A stretch of 64,000 bases of DNA from UBA4285 sp050944355 (GCA_050944355.1 JBMNQX010000002.1:259725-323724), one strand, 5' to 3'. Counted from the first letter of the stretch, positions 49,681-58,874 are shown. Notes: generated by a model not told the origin, from the letters alone. Made by a program: numbers and translations.

Positions 49681-51765
49681 ATGTACAAGACTTATTCCAT
49701 GGAACTGGCCGGCAGAACGCTTCGCGTTGACATCGGCAGAGTAGCGGCCCAGGCGAATGGCGCGGCGTTCATGCACTACGGTGATACGGTCGTTCTTTCG
49801 ACGATTGCGGCATCAAAAGAGCCGCGGGAAGGCGTGGATTTCTTCCCTCTCTCTGTTGATTTTGAGGAAAAAATGTATTCCGTAGGACTGATTCCGGGCG
49901 GATTCAACAAGCGCGAGGGCAAGGCGAGCACCAATGCGGTTCTCACATCCCGTGTCATCGACCGCCCGATGCGTCCGCTCTTCCCGAAAGATCTGAGAAA
50001 TGACGTGGCTCTCGACAACACGGTCCTTTCCGTGGACCCGGAGTGCCGTCCGGAGCTCGTTGCCATGCTCGGTTCCGCGATTGCCACCTGCATTTCCGAT
50101 GTCCCGTTCGACGGACCATGCGCTATGACACAGGTCGGCATGAAGAACGGTGAATTCATCATCAATCCGAGCCAGAAGGACTGGGACGAAGGAGACCTTC
50201 AGCTGACCGTCGCATCTACCGCGCAGAAGGTCATCATGATTGAAGCCGGAGCGAAGGAACTGCCGGAGGCCAAGATGATCGAGGCCATCTATAAGGCTCA
50301 CGATGTCAACCAGACGATCATTGCGTTTATCAACAAGATTGTCGAAGAGTGCGGCAAAGAGAAGTTTACATATCAGAGCTTTGCGGTTCCGGAAGAGCTG
50401 ATGAATGCGATTCATGAAGACATTCCGGACGATGTCATGGAAACAGCGGTTTTCACGGACGACAAACAGCAGAGAGACAAGAACATCGACGAACTCACGA
50501 ATCAGCTGAAAGAAAAGTACGCTGACAACGAAGAGTGGCTGGCGAGAATTCCGGACGCCATGTATCAGTATGAGAAGAAGACAGTCCGCCGCATGATTCT
50601 CAAAGAGCACAAGAGACCGGACGGCCGCAGAATCGATCAGATCAGACCGCTTGCCGCCGAAGTAGACATTATTCCGAGAGTGCACGGCTCAGCCATGTTC
50701 ACCCGCGGTCAGACACAGATCTGCAACATCACGACACTGGCTCCGCTCTCTGAGGCTCAGAAGATCGAGGGACTTGACCCGAACATCACATCAAAGCGTT
50801 ACATTCATCAGTACAATTTCCCTTCATGGTCAGTCGGCGAGACGAAGCCGAACAGAGGACCGGGCAGACGGGAAATCGGACACGGCGCTTTGGCTGAGAG
50901 AGCTCTGATTCCGGTGCTTCCGAGCGTGGAGGAGTTCCCGTATGCGATCCGCACGGTTTCCGAGACGTTCGAGTCCAACGGTTCCACCTCTCAGGCTTCG
51001 ATCTGCGCCTCCACCATGTCTCTCATGGCGGCCGGCGTGCCGATCAAGAAGCAGGTTGCCGGCATTTCCTGCGGCCTTGTGACGGGCGACACCGATGACG
51101 ATTATATAGTTCTCACCGATATCCAGGGACTCGAAGATTTCTTCGGCGACATGGACTTCAAGGTGGCCGGAACACATGACGGCATCACGGCCATTCAGAT
51201 GGATATCAAGATTCACGGCCTTACCCGCCCGATCGTCGAGGAAGCAATCGCAAGGACAAAGCAGGCGAGAGAGTATATCATCAATGAAGTCATGACTCCG
51301 TGCATCGCAAAACCGCGTCCGACCGTAAATGAGTATGCTCCGAAGATCATTCAGATGACGATTGATCCGGAAAAGATCGGCGAGGTTGTCGGCCAGTGCG
51401 GCAAGAACATCAACGCGATCATCGAAGAGTGCGGCGTAAAGATCGACATCGACGACGACGGTTTCGTATCGATCTGCGGAACGAATCAGGCCGGAATGGA
51501 CAAGGCGAAGCACTACATCGAGGTCATTGTATCCGACTTTGAGGAAGGCAAGATCTACGAAGGGCGCGTCGTGTCCATCAAAGAATTCGGCGCATTCATT
51601 CAGTTTGCTCCGGGCAAGGAAGGACTTGTACACATCTCGAAGATCGCGAAGAAGCGCATCGAGCATGTCGAAGATGTCCTCACGCTCGGCGACCACGTGC
51701 GCTGCAAGTGCCTGGGCAAGGACAGAATGGGCAGATTCAGTTTTTCAATTAAAGACGCACAGTAA
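49681..51765 (+). CDS. pnp: Polyribonucleotide nucleotidyltransferase (PNPase)
   Basis: The 694-residue 3'-5' phosphorolytic exoribonuclease has two RNase PH domains (about residues 10-220 and 315-545) linked by a helical domain. It then has a KH domain (IGEVVGQCGKNINAIIEECG, about 575-590) and an S1 domain (EGRVVSIKEFGAFIQFAPGKEGLVHIS). The catalytic second PH domain has FTRGQTQ and GISCGLVTGDTDDDYIVLTDIQG with the DxxxxxD-type metal ligands. The ribosome-binding site AAGGAG is 12 bases from ATG, longer than usual. Confidence 0.96.
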   Translation: MYKTYSMELAGRTLRVDIGRVAAQANGAAFMHYGDTVVLSTIAASKEPREGVDFFPLSVDFEEKMYSVGLIPGGFNKREGKASTNAVLTSRVIDRPMRPLFPKDLRNDVALDNTVLSVDPECRPELVAMLGSAIATCISDVPFDGPCAMTQVGMKNGEFIINPSQKDWDEGDLQLTVASTAQKVIMIEAGAKELPEAKMIEAIYKAHDVNQTIIAFINKIVEECGKEKFTYQSFAVPEELMNAIHEDIPDDVMETAVFTDDKQQRDKNIDELTNQLKEKYADNEEWLARIPDAMYQYEKKTVRRMILKEHKRPDGRRIDQIRPLAAEVDIIPRVHGSAMFTRGQTQICNITTLAPLSEAQKIEGLDPNITSKRYIHQYNFPSWSVGETKPNRGPGRREIGHGALAERALIPVLPSVEEFPYAIRTVSETFESNGSTSQASICASTMSLMAAGVPIKKQVAGISCGLVTGDTDDDYIVLTDIQGLEDFFGDMDFKVAGTHDGITAIQMDIKIHGLTRPIVEEAIARTKQAREYIINEVMTPCIAKPRPTVNEYAPKIIQMTIDPEKIGEVVGQCGKNINAIIEECGVKIDIDDDGFVSICGTNQAGMDKAKHYIEVIVSDFEEGKIYEGRVVSIKEFGAFIQFAPGKEGLVHISKIAKKRIEHVEDVLTLGDHVRCKCLGKDRMGRFSFSIKDAQ

Positions 51766-51783
51766 TAACAGGCGGGTGTATAT

Positions 51784-52512
51784 ATGTCAGGACATTCAAA
51801 ATTTGCCAATATTCGGGCAAAAAAGGAAAAGAACGATGCCGCGAAGGGAAAAATTTTCACCCGGATCGGCAAGGAAATCATGGTCGCTGTCAAAGAAGGC
51901 GGCCCGGATGTAAATAACAACAGCAAGCTGAAGTCTGTCGTCGCAAAGGCGAAGGCCAACAACATGCCGAACGATACGATCGAGCGCAGCATCAAGAAGG
52001 CTGCCAGCTCGTCCGAGGCAGATCTCGAGACGATCCGCTATGAAGGGTACGGCCCGGCCGGTGTCGCCATCATCGTGGAGGCACTGACGGACAACCGCAA
52101 CCGCGCGGCATCCAACATTCGTCACGCGTTTACCCGCGGCGGCGGCAACATCGGAACGCCGGGGTGCGTATCGTTCCTGTTCACGGAAAAAGGCCAGATC
52201 ATTGTAGCCAAGGAAGACTGCGACAAGGACGGAGACGCCATGATGGAGTTCGCGCTCGAGGCGGGCGCTGAGGATCTGAACGAGGAAGACGATTCGTTCG
52301 AAATTATCACAGATCCGGACAGTTTCAATGACGTCGAGGAGGCGTTCGAGAAAGAAGGAATTCCGATGGCTTCTGCCGAAGTCACGATGATTCCGTCTAC
52401 GACTGTCAAGCTGACAAATGCTGAGGATATCGCCAACATGAACAAGATTCTCGAGACACTTGACGAGGATGACGATGTTCAGAACGTATGGCACAACTGG
52501 GAAGAAGAATAA
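51784..52512 (+). CDS. yebC: YebC/TACO1-family protein
   Basis: The 242-residue protein belongs to the YebC/TACO1 family. It is intact, with SGHSKFANIRAKKEKNDAAKGKIFTRIGKEI at the N terminus (shown here only as its family landmark), GYGPAGVAIIVEALTDNRNR, FTRGGGNIGTPGCVSFLF and a final WHNWEEE. Relatives have been described both as transcriptional regulators and as ribosome-associated factors that help translate proline-rich stretches; the role here is undecided. It follows pnp by 18 bases and is closed by a strong terminator. Confidence 0.94.
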   Translation: MSGHSKFANIRAKKEKNDAAKGKIFTRIGKEIMVAVKEGGPDVNNNSKLKSVVAKAKANNMPNDTIERSIKKAASSSEADLETIRYEGYGPAGVAIIVEALTDNRNRAASNIRHAFTRGGGNIGTPGCVSFLFTEKGQIIVAKEDCDKDGDAMMEFALEAGAEDLNEEDDSFEIITDPDSFNDVEEAFEKEGIPMASAEVTMIPSTTVKLTNAEDIANMNKILETLDEDDDVQNVWHNWEEE

Positions 52513-52534
52513 TTCCGATTCATGTGCTGATTAC

Positions 52535-52572
52535 TCGGGCCGGCCCTGGACTTCAGGGTCGGCCCGATTTTT
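52535..52572 (+). terminator. Rho-independent terminator after yebC
   Basis: TCGGGCCGGCCCTG and CAGGGTCGGCCCGA form a stem of about 14 bp with one G-T pair, followed by T5. It ends 15 bases before the next ATG, leaving little room for a leader. Confidence 0.93.
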
Positions 52573-52586
52573 GATACAATGAACCC

Positions 52587-53369
52587 ATGAGAAGAAAGAG
52601 AAGAGGAAAAAAACGTGCGGCAGTGCTCGCACTCTCTGTTTTTGCCTTTCTGGCGGCAGCCGCCGGTGCCCGACTGAATCCCGAAGCGCTTCAGCCGGTT
52701 TCCGTGAGTGTCACGGCTGCTCAGGAAGAGACGGAGTTTCGTGCGGAAACTGCCACCGGGGCCTTTTCGCCCGAACAGGTTCCGGAATATACGGATTCTC
52801 CATCTGTCGAGGTAAATGGAGGAGTCCCTTATTTTACAGAAGAAGAATTTACGACCGATACGTACGAGAGTTTTTCGGAGCTGGACGATCTGGGGCGCTG
52901 CGGTGTGGCAATGGCCTGCCTTGACGAGAGCCTTATGCCGGACGAACCGAGGGAATCAATCGGCATGATCAGGCCTTCCGGCTGGCATACCGTAAAATAC
53001 GACGGCATCGATGGAAATTATCTCTATAACCGCTGTCATCTGATAGCGTATGAGCTTTCGGGACAGAACGCAAATGAGCTCAATCTGATCACCGGTACAC
53101 GGTATATGAATGTAGAGGGGATGCTTCCGTATGAGAATCAGACGGCACAGTTTCTGAGGGAGAGCGGAATGCACGTTCTCTACCGGGTAACGCCTGTCTT
53201 TGAAGGAGACGATCTTGTGGCCCGCGGTGTGCTGATGGAAGCGGAATCGGTAGAGGATCGCGGAGAGGGCCTCTGTTTCTGCGTATATTGTTATAATGTC
53301 CAGCCGGGCGTGACGATCGATTATTCGGACGGAAGTTCGGAGGGACCTGCGTTTACAGGAGACGAATGA
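52587..53369 (+). CDS. Secreted DNA/RNA non-specific endonuclease
   Basis: The 260-residue protein has an Arg-rich signal-anchor (AAVLALSVFAFLAAAAGA, about residues 10-28) and then a low-complexity linker. The betabetaalpha-metal nuclease core follows: YNRCHLIAYELSGQNANE (about 145-162) contains the catalytic His and downstream Asn, and LNLITGTRYMNVEGMLPYEN follows. The usual DRGH is NRCH here, as in some secreted streptococcal-type nucleases. It would degrade extracellular nucleic acids. No ribosome-binding site precedes ATG 52587, and TACAAT lies 7 bases upstream, so the mRNA may be leaderless. The last base overlaps the next gene. Confidence 0.86.
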   Translation: MRRKRRGKKRAAVLALSVFAFLAAAAGARLNPEALQPVSVSVTAAQEETEFRAETATGAFSPEQVPEYTDSPSVEVNGGVPYFTEEEFTTDTYESFSELDDLGRCGVAMACLDESLMPDEPRESIGMIRPSGWHTVKYDGIDGNYLYNRCHLIAYELSGQNANELNLITGTRYMNVEGMLPYENQTAQFLRESGMHVLYRVTPVFEGDDLVARGVLMEAESVEDRGEGLCFCVYCYNVQPGVTIDYSDGSSEGPAFTGDE

Positions 53370-54073
53370 TGTTTACTCAAACAATGATTCTGGACGATCG
53401 GGAATGTCAGATTCAGGGAGACGAAGAGCCTTCTTTTGTTCTGATTCAGCCTGTGGACGATCACGACCGGGAGGTGCTGGACGAAGAATGGCAGGCCATC
53501 CGTGCGGCCGGCGCTCCGTCGCTTCTCGTCACGGTTCCCGTATTGGACTGGGGAAGAGAGCTCCTGCCGTGGAAGGCAAAGCTGCCGTTCGGACTGGAAC
53601 CGGACAGCGCGGAAGCGGGTGCAATGCTGTCGCGGATCACGGGGAAAATTGTGCCGGCTCTGAAGAAGAGTTTTGCGGATGTCACATTTGTCATCGGCGG
53701 ATATTCGCTTGCCGGCCTTTTTGCGCTCTGGAGTTCTTATCAGACAGATTTATTTGCGGGCTGTGCCGCCGCTTCACCTTCCCTTTGGGTCGAAGGCTGG
53801 CTGGATTACGCCAGGGAGAACGCCCCGCTTGCAAGGTACTACAGCCTCAGTCTCGGGGACCGTGAGGAAAGAGCCAAAAATCCTGTGCTGAAAACGATCG
53901 GGGAGTGCATGAGACGTCAGGATGAGATTCTTGAGAGTGACTGCGTGACAGGGAGAGGAAATATACGGAATGTGCAGTTTCAGATGAATCCGGGCAATCA
54001 CTTTCAGCACAACGGCAAAAGGACCGGAGACGCCTTTACCGAAGTGATCCGGATGAGCAGGGAGAATCCCTAA
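53369..54073 (+). CDS. Alpha/beta-hydrolase (esterase-like)
   Basis: The 234-residue protein has the nucleophile elbow GGYSLAGLFALW (GxSxxG) near residue 113 and the oxyanion/acid segments typical of esterase-like alpha/beta-hydrolases: AASPSLWVEGWLDYA after the nucleophile strand and NPGNHFQHNG with a candidate catalytic His near the C terminus. No signal peptide is present. It resembles putative esterases related to enterochelin-esterase-like proteins, but the substrate is unknown. ATG 53369 has AGGAG 7 bases upstream, while ATG 53366 has 4. It overlaps the nuclease stop by one base and is probably coupled to it. Confidence 0.78.
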   Translation: MFTQTMILDDRECQIQGDEEPSFVLIQPVDDHDREVLDEEWQAIRAAGAPSLLVTVPVLDWGRELLPWKAKLPFGLEPDSAEAGAMLSRITGKIVPALKKSFADVTFVIGGYSLAGLFALWSSYQTDLFAGCAAASPSLWVEGWLDYARENAPLARYYSLSLGDREERAKNPVLKTIGECMRRQDEILESDCVTGRGNIRNVQFQMNPGNHFQHNGKRTGDAFTEVIRMSRENP

Positions 54074-54129
54074 CAAATCTGAAAATTTGTACAATATTGT
54101 GAAAAACGCCCTCTTTTTGAGAAGATATC

Positions 54130-54159
54130 TTGTAAAAAATACCTTATACATGATAGAAT
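54130..54159 (+). promoter_or_regulatory. Promoter of the sugar-binding lipoprotein gene at 54 kb
   Basis: TTGTAA (54130-54135) and TAGAAT (54154-54159) are separated by 18 bp. About 61 bases of leader follow. No catabolite-response element was recognised. Confidence 0.55.
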
Positions 54160-54220
54160 ATTGCCAGCCAAAATCCGGGATTATGGGGAAAACATAACCG
54201 GAAAAAACAGGAGGGTATAT

Positions 54221-55612
54221 ATGGCGGTAAGAAAGAAAATTTCTGCCGGAATTCTCGCTGCGTGCATGGGCGCAGGACTTCTGGCAGGCTGCGGGAGCAG
54301 TTCTGACACAACGACGACGGGTGCGGCTTCTTCAGGAACGGCATCGTCCGGCGCGACGAGCGCAGCGACGACAGCGGCATCTTCAGGCTCCGGTGACTCG
54401 ACGAGCATGGTTTTCGCCTGGTGGGGCAACCAGGTCCGGAACGAAGAGACGCAGAATGCAATCAACGTCTACATGGAGCAGAATCCGAACATCACCATCG
54501 AAGGGCAGTTCTCGCAGTGGGGCGACTACTGGCAGAAGCTGGCGACGCTTTCCGCCGGCAATAATCTGCCTGACATCATTCAGCAGGACTACGCCTATGT
54601 CGAGCAGTACACAACCAGCGGCCAGCTTTATGATCTGACAGAGTTTCTCTCGGACGGCACGTTGGACAGCTCGAAGTGGAATCAGTCCATGATTGACGCC
54701 GGAACCGTTGACGGCAAATTCGTAGCTGTGTGCGCCGGTATCAATGCCCCGGCTCTGATGTATGACAAGGCCATCACGGATGCGGCCGGCGTCACAATCA
54801 AAGACAACATGACGCTCGACGAATTCATTGAGGTGAGCAAGACCATCTACGAAAAGACAGGGTACAAGACGAACATGGCTTACGGCGGCAATGACGGTCT
54901 GTTCACCTACTGGCTGAGAGCCGACGACGTGATTCTGTTCGAAGACGACAAGATCGGAGCAACTGCCGATCAGCTTGTACCGTACTATCAGATGTATGTC
55001 GACGGATTCAACGACGGCTGGATGATGGATCCGGAAAAATTCGCGGATCGTTCGATCAGTTCTGTTGAGCAGGACGCTCTGACATACGGCGACACTCCGG
55101 ACAACCGTTCCTGGTGTGCATTCCAGTGGTCCAATATGTACATCGCAGTGTGCAATAATGCCCAGGAAGGTCAGGACATTCAGATGACGACCTGGCCGAG
55201 CAAGGATCCGAAAAAGTCGAACTACCTGAAAGCCGGACAGTTCTTCTCCGTATCCCGTGACGCCAAGAATCCGAAGGAAGCGGCAAAGTTCATCGACTGG
55301 CTGATCAACAGCGAAGATGCGAATGACTGCCTGCTTGGTGAGAGAGGAATTCCGATGAATTCTGACATCGCCGATTACGTGGTAGAGAAACTCACCGACC
55401 AGGATAAGAAGGTTTACACATACGTTGAGGACGTAGCTGCCAAGAACAGCTCGAATATCAACCCGCCGGATCCGGCCGGAGCATCGGAAGCGAAGAGCGT
55501 GTTCAATCAGATTTTCGAGCAGCTCGCTTACGGACAGCTCACTCCGGAACAGGCCGCGGAGCAGCTGATCACAGAAGGCAGCGCTGCCCTGGCTGCAAAA
55601 GCGGCTGAATAA
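54221..55612 (+). CDS. Sugar ABC transporter substrate-binding lipoprotein
   Basis: The 463-residue protein begins with a lipoprotein signal (ILAACMGAGLLAGC, lipobox LAGC), followed by a Ser/Thr/Ala linker of about 40 residues. The periplasmic-binding fold follows (AWWGNQVRNEET, then FSQWGDYWQKLAT and DIIQQDYAYVEQY), characteristic of the family-1 extracellular solute-binding proteins for oligosaccharides. AGGAGGG precedes the ATG. No permease genes accompany it, so it must work with unlinked permeases. A paralogue lies on the opposite strand at 61.4-62.7 kb. A bidirectional terminator follows. Confidence 0.92.
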   Translation: MAVRKKISAGILAACMGAGLLAGCGSSSDTTTTGAASSGTASSGATSAATTAASSGSGDSTSMVFAWWGNQVRNEETQNAINVYMEQNPNITIEGQFSQWGDYWQKLATLSAGNNLPDIIQQDYAYVEQYTTSGQLYDLTEFLSDGTLDSSKWNQSMIDAGTVDGKFVAVCAGINAPALMYDKAITDAAGVTIKDNMTLDEFIEVSKTIYEKTGYKTNMAYGGNDGLFTYWLRADDVILFEDDKIGATADQLVPYYQMYVDGFNDGWMMDPEKFADRSISSVEQDALTYGDTPDNRSWCAFQWSNMYIAVCNNAQEGQDIQMTTWPSKDPKKSNYLKAGQFFSVSRDAKNPKEAAKFIDWLINSEDANDCLLGERGIPMNSDIADYVVEKLTDQDKKVYTYVEDVAAKNSSNINPPDPAGASEAKSVFNQIFEQLAYGQLTPEQAAEQLITEGSAALAAKAAE

Positions 55613-55665
55613 CAACTGACAATTGATTGATCAGGGAAAAAACAACTCTGAATAATTGCCCATGT

Positions 55666-55707
55666 AAAAACCGTCTGGTTTCTCGAAAAGAGACCAGGCG
55701 GTTTTTT
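55666..55707. terminator. Bidirectional terminator between the lipoprotein and MATE genes
   Basis: CCGTCTGGT...TCTC pairs with GAGACCAGGCGG, with A5 before and T6 after. On the minus strand the T-rich complement of the A run follows the stem, so it can serve the MATE gene as well. Confidence 0.88.
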
Positions 55708-55759
55708 GCGGGTGCATCACTGATATATCGCGGAATGGACCAGGAATATGCCGGCAGCG

Positions 55760-57193
55760 TCAGGCTTTTTCTTTCATGACAATGCCATATTTGCTGCGGA
55801 ATGCGTCAATTGCTTCTTTTCCGGGGCCGGATACCGGGCGGATCCATTTTCCGGAGTACATGTGAATCTGCATAATAATGTAGCGGATCGGCTCATCGCA
55901 GTAGCAGAGAGCGAAAACGACGAGGAACGGCCAGTGAAAGACGTCGTTGGCGAGGTGAATCGCGGGCTGTACCATCGCAAACATGAACACGATCTCGAGT
56001 GTCGAGCCGAATGCGGGATCGCCGCCGGCGCGGTATGTGTCATTCATACACCAGTTGCCCATGCGGATGCAGGCGGCCACGGTAAAAATGAGGAGCATGC
56101 CAAATGCGGTCGAGAAGGAATCGCCTGACAGTCCCATTACATGCAGCAGAGGCCGATGGATCGAAATCAGCAGCAGACAGGCGCCGAGTGTCAGCAGCTG
56201 GCAGAGGTATACAAGGCGATAGGCTCTGGACCAGCTCTCCTCATGGTTTCCGGCTCCGATTTCTTTACCGATCAGCACAGTCGCAGCATTCGAAAATCCG
56301 CTGAAGAACGCGATGACGATGCCTTCGAGCGTGCGGAACACAGCTGTCGCGGCGATGGCGTACTCTGCCTGATGGCCGAGCACGATGTTGATCATCATAT
56401 TGCCGATGCCGATCAGAACTTCATTGGCGATGATCGGCGCGGATTTTATCAGATACTGTTTGAGAAGCGTTTTATTCCAGCGAAAATGCATTGAAAAATC
56501 CAGAACATACGGGACGTGGCGGATTTTTACGAGAATCACGATGACAGCGATGTTGACGATACAGGACATGATCGTTCCGACGGCTGCGCCGGCGACGCCC
56601 ATGGCCGGAAATCCGAGGTGCCCGAATATCAGAATATAGTTGACCGTGCAATTCGTGAGGAGCGCGCATATGCCGCCGATCAGCGGAATATGAACATGTT
56701 CGGTCGAGCGGAGCAGAGCACTCTGTGCCATGGCGATGACCTGCAGAGGGTATGCAAAGCCGACAAGATGGATATAGGACGCTCCGATCTGCTGAATCGC
56801 CTCGCTGTCTGTGTAAAGACGCATGACAGACAGAGGCGCGAATACAGCGAAACTTCCGAATGTGACGCCTGAAATCATCATGAACACCAGCGTCATGCCA
56901 AATGACCGCCGGATATTGTCGTGATCTCCGGCGCCGTAAAATTGTGAGAAAAACAGCATGCCGCCGCCTACAAATCCCCAGTAGCCGGAGAACATAAGAC
57001 TCGAATACTGCGCACAGAGACCGACGGCTCCGACGCTCTGCTCACCGAGTGAAGCGATCATGATGGTGTCGATCATGCTGCCAGTTGTGGTGAGAAGATT
57101 CTGAAGCGCCACCGGAAAAGCGATGGCGGAAATCATCGCGATCAGTCTTCTGGTCGATGTTTTGTTACTGATTTTGCCGGCAAGGCTGTTCAT
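55760..57193 (-). CDS. MATE family efflux transporter
   Basis: The 477-residue membrane protein has 12 hydrophobic segments in two related halves, typical of MATE cation/drug antiporters. The N-terminal part reads IAFPVALQNLLTTTGSMIDTIMIASLGE, the first-helix signature (quoted across two pieces: IAFPVALQNLL and GSMIDTIMIASLG). The second half starts near APIIANEVLIGIGNMM. Substrates may be drugs or metabolites, and none can be assigned. ATG 57193 has GGAGGGG upstream, while the longer start does not. Divergent from the prepilin peptidase gene. Confidence 0.92.
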   Translation of the reverse strand: MNSLAGKISNKTSTRRLIAMISAIAFPVALQNLLTTTGSMIDTIMIASLGEQSVGAVGLCAQYSSLMFSGYWGFVGGGMLFFSQFYGAGDHDNIRRSFGMTLVFMMISGVTFGSFAVFAPLSVMRLYTDSEAIQQIGASYIHLVGFAYPLQVIAMAQSALLRSTEHVHIPLIGGICALLTNCTVNYILIFGHLGFPAMGVAGAAVGTIMSCIVNIAVIVILVKIRHVPYVLDFSMHFRWNKTLLKQYLIKSAPIIANEVLIGIGNMMINIVLGHQAEYAIAATAVFRTLEGIVIAFFSGFSNAATVLIGKEIGAGNHEESWSRAYRLVYLCQLLTLGACLLLISIHRPLLHVMGLSGDSFSTAFGMLLIFTVAACIRMGNWCMNDTYRAGGDPAFGSTLEIVFMFAMVQPAIHLANDVFHWPFLVVFALCYCDEPIRYIIMQIHMYSGKWIRPVSGPGKEAIDAFRSKYGIVMKEKA

Positions 57194-57253
57194 GGAAATT
57201 CCCCTCCGAAATACCAAACTTATAAGAGTCTAGCAGAAAAATCATACAGATGC

Positions 57254-57259
57254 TATGAT
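57254..57259 (+). promoter_or_regulatory. Possible extended -10 element of the prepilin peptidase gene
   Basis: TGC directly precedes TATGAT (57254-57259). The ATG at 57267 lies 7 bases downstream of the box, at the expected transcription start, so the transcript could be leaderless. Confidence 0.4.
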
Positions 57260-57266
57260 TATTTCA

Positions 57267-57803
57267 ATGAAAAGATATATTTTTTCACTTTTTATAGAAC
57301 CTGCGGATTCCGCATTTTTTCTGAAGATTCCCGGCCTGATTCTTTTTGAGACGACAGCCGCCCTGACGGCTCTTCGTCAGCAGGGCTTTGCAGACATTTT
57401 CAGCGCGGCGGTGCTCGAGCTGAGCCTTCTGTTTCTTTCGGATTCCGATTTGAAACACAACATCATACCGCGTCGGTATATTTTTGTACCGGCGATATGC
57501 CGGGTGATCAGCCTTACTATGACAGAACATCTGCCCGGCGTTCTGTCCGGAATCGGAGCCGGAGCGGCTATAGCGTTTTTCGTGTGGCTTATATCGCAGA
57601 CCGCGCAACGGGGCTTTGGCGGAGGAGATATCCGGCTGTTCGCACTTGCCGGGCTGTATCTCGGCCTGTGGCATGGCCTGATCTGCATTCTGCTGTCCTG
57701 TGTCATCGGACTTGTCGCGGCAGCCGCAATACACAGAACAGAATTTCCGTTCGGCCCCGCGATCAGCGCTTCGATTGTCATCTGCCTGATAGTTTTCTCA
57801 TGA
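57267..57803 (+). CDS. Small prepilin peptidase-like protein (A24 family)
   Basis: The 178-residue membrane protein has about six hydrophobic segments. It has the two aspartate motifs of type IV prepilin peptidases: SDSDLKHNIIP (after LLFL) and FGGGDIRLFALAGLYLG, the GxGD-type motif. The N-terminal methyltransferase/zinc domain of full TppA is missing, as in archaeal and minimal bacterial versions. No pilin or secretion genes are near, so the substrate lies elsewhere. ATG 57255 is also in frame. Neither start has a ribosome-binding site. Confidence 0.8.
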   Translation: MKRYIFSLFIEPADSAFFLKIPGLILFETTAALTALRQQGFADIFSAAVLELSLLFLSDSDLKHNIIPRRYIFVPAICRVISLTMTEHLPGVLSGIGAGAAIAFFVWLISQTAQRGFGGGDIRLFALAGLYLGLWHGLICILLSCVIGLVAAAAIHRTEFPFGPAISASIVICLIVFS

Positions 57804-57905
57804 ATACCGAAAAAGTTCTATACCGGCGTGTGAAAAGGCAATATAATATGGGCGGTGCGGCATGTGCCGCTCTTAGCCACTTTACAGAAAACAGGAGAAA
57901 ACGAT

Positions 57906-58859
57906 ATGAGTTTCAGGGATTCAAAGGTTGTCATTGTCGGAGCGGGAAACGTTGGTTCGACGACGGCATACAGCATTATCAACAGAGGACTCTGCGAAGA
58001 AGTCGTGCTGATCGATGTGAACAAGGACAAAGCGTATGCTGAGGCGCTTGACATGGCTCATTCGGTGTATTTTATGAACCGCAACATAAATGTGCATTCC
58101 GGTGACTACAAGGACTGCGCGGATGCGGACATTGTCATCATCACAGCAGCGGCGCCGATGCCGAAAGACTCGACAAGCCGCCTTGAAATGCTCGCGCCGA
58201 GCATGAATATCATGAAATCCATCGTGAAAAATGTGATGGAAAGCGGATTCAATGGGATTTTTCTGATCATTTCCAACCCTGTCGATATCATGACCTATTA
58301 TGCGTGGAAAATTTCGGGTCTGCCGGCGAGACAGGTGATCGGCAGCGGCACAAATCTGGACAGTGCGAGACTCTGCTGTGAGCTCGCCAAGATGTACGGC
58401 CTGGACGCGAAGAGTGTCTCCGCGTTTGTGTGCGGTGAGCACGGGGACAGCGAATTTGTCGTGTGGAATTCGGCAGAGATCGGCGGCAAGAGGATTGATG
58501 ATGTCATGAGCGACAATGCGACGCGCACGGGCACAGCCACGAAACAGAGTCTTCTCAAGATGACGGCGCAGGCCGGATGGGAGATTTTCAGCCGCAAGGG
58601 CAACACCTGCTATGGCATCGCGTCCTCAGCCACGTCCATCGTGAAGTCGATTCTGTTCAACGAAAATCAGATTTATCCGGTGTCCGTGTATGTCGACGGC
58701 GCGTATGGCCTGAATGGCGTTTTCCTTTCCGTTCCGACGATCATCAACAAGACAGGCGCCAAGGAAATCGTGGAAATCAAACTTCAGCCGGATGAGCAGG
58801 AAGCCCTGCAAAATTCTGCAAATGTACTCACTTCCTTCTATAAAGAACTCGAAATGTGA
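57906..58859 (+). CDS. ldh: L-lactate/2-hydroxyacid dehydrogenase family
   Basis: The 317-residue protein has the lactate/malate dehydrogenase fold: VGAGNVGSTTAYSI (residues 11-24) binds NAD, and LIDVNK (Asp37) indicates NAD rather than NADP. The catalytic histidine is in GEHGDSEF (about 177-184), and substrate-binding Arg is in LDSARLCCE (Arg155). The active-site loop is AAPMPKDSTSRLEML (about 82-96). The position that is Gln in LDH and Arg in MDH is Met85, and the loop looks one residue longer. L-lactate dehydrogenase is likely, but another 2-hydroxyacid is possible. ACAGGAG precedes ATG 57906. A terminator follows. Confidence 0.85.
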   Translation: MSFRDSKVVIVGAGNVGSTTAYSIINRGLCEEVVLIDVNKDKAYAEALDMAHSVYFMNRNINVHSGDYKDCADADIVIITAAAPMPKDSTSRLEMLAPSMNIMKSIVKNVMESGFNGIFLIISNPVDIMTYYAWKISGLPARQVIGSGTNLDSARLCCELAKMYGLDAKSVSAFVCGEHGDSEFVVWNSAEIGGKRIDDVMSDNATRTGTATKQSLLKMTAQAGWEIFSRKGNTCYGIASSATSIVKSILFNENQIYPVSVYVDGAYGLNGVFLSVPTIINKTGAKEIVEIKLQPDEQEALQNSANVLTSFYKELEM

Positions 58860-58874
58860 GATGTGAAAGATACG

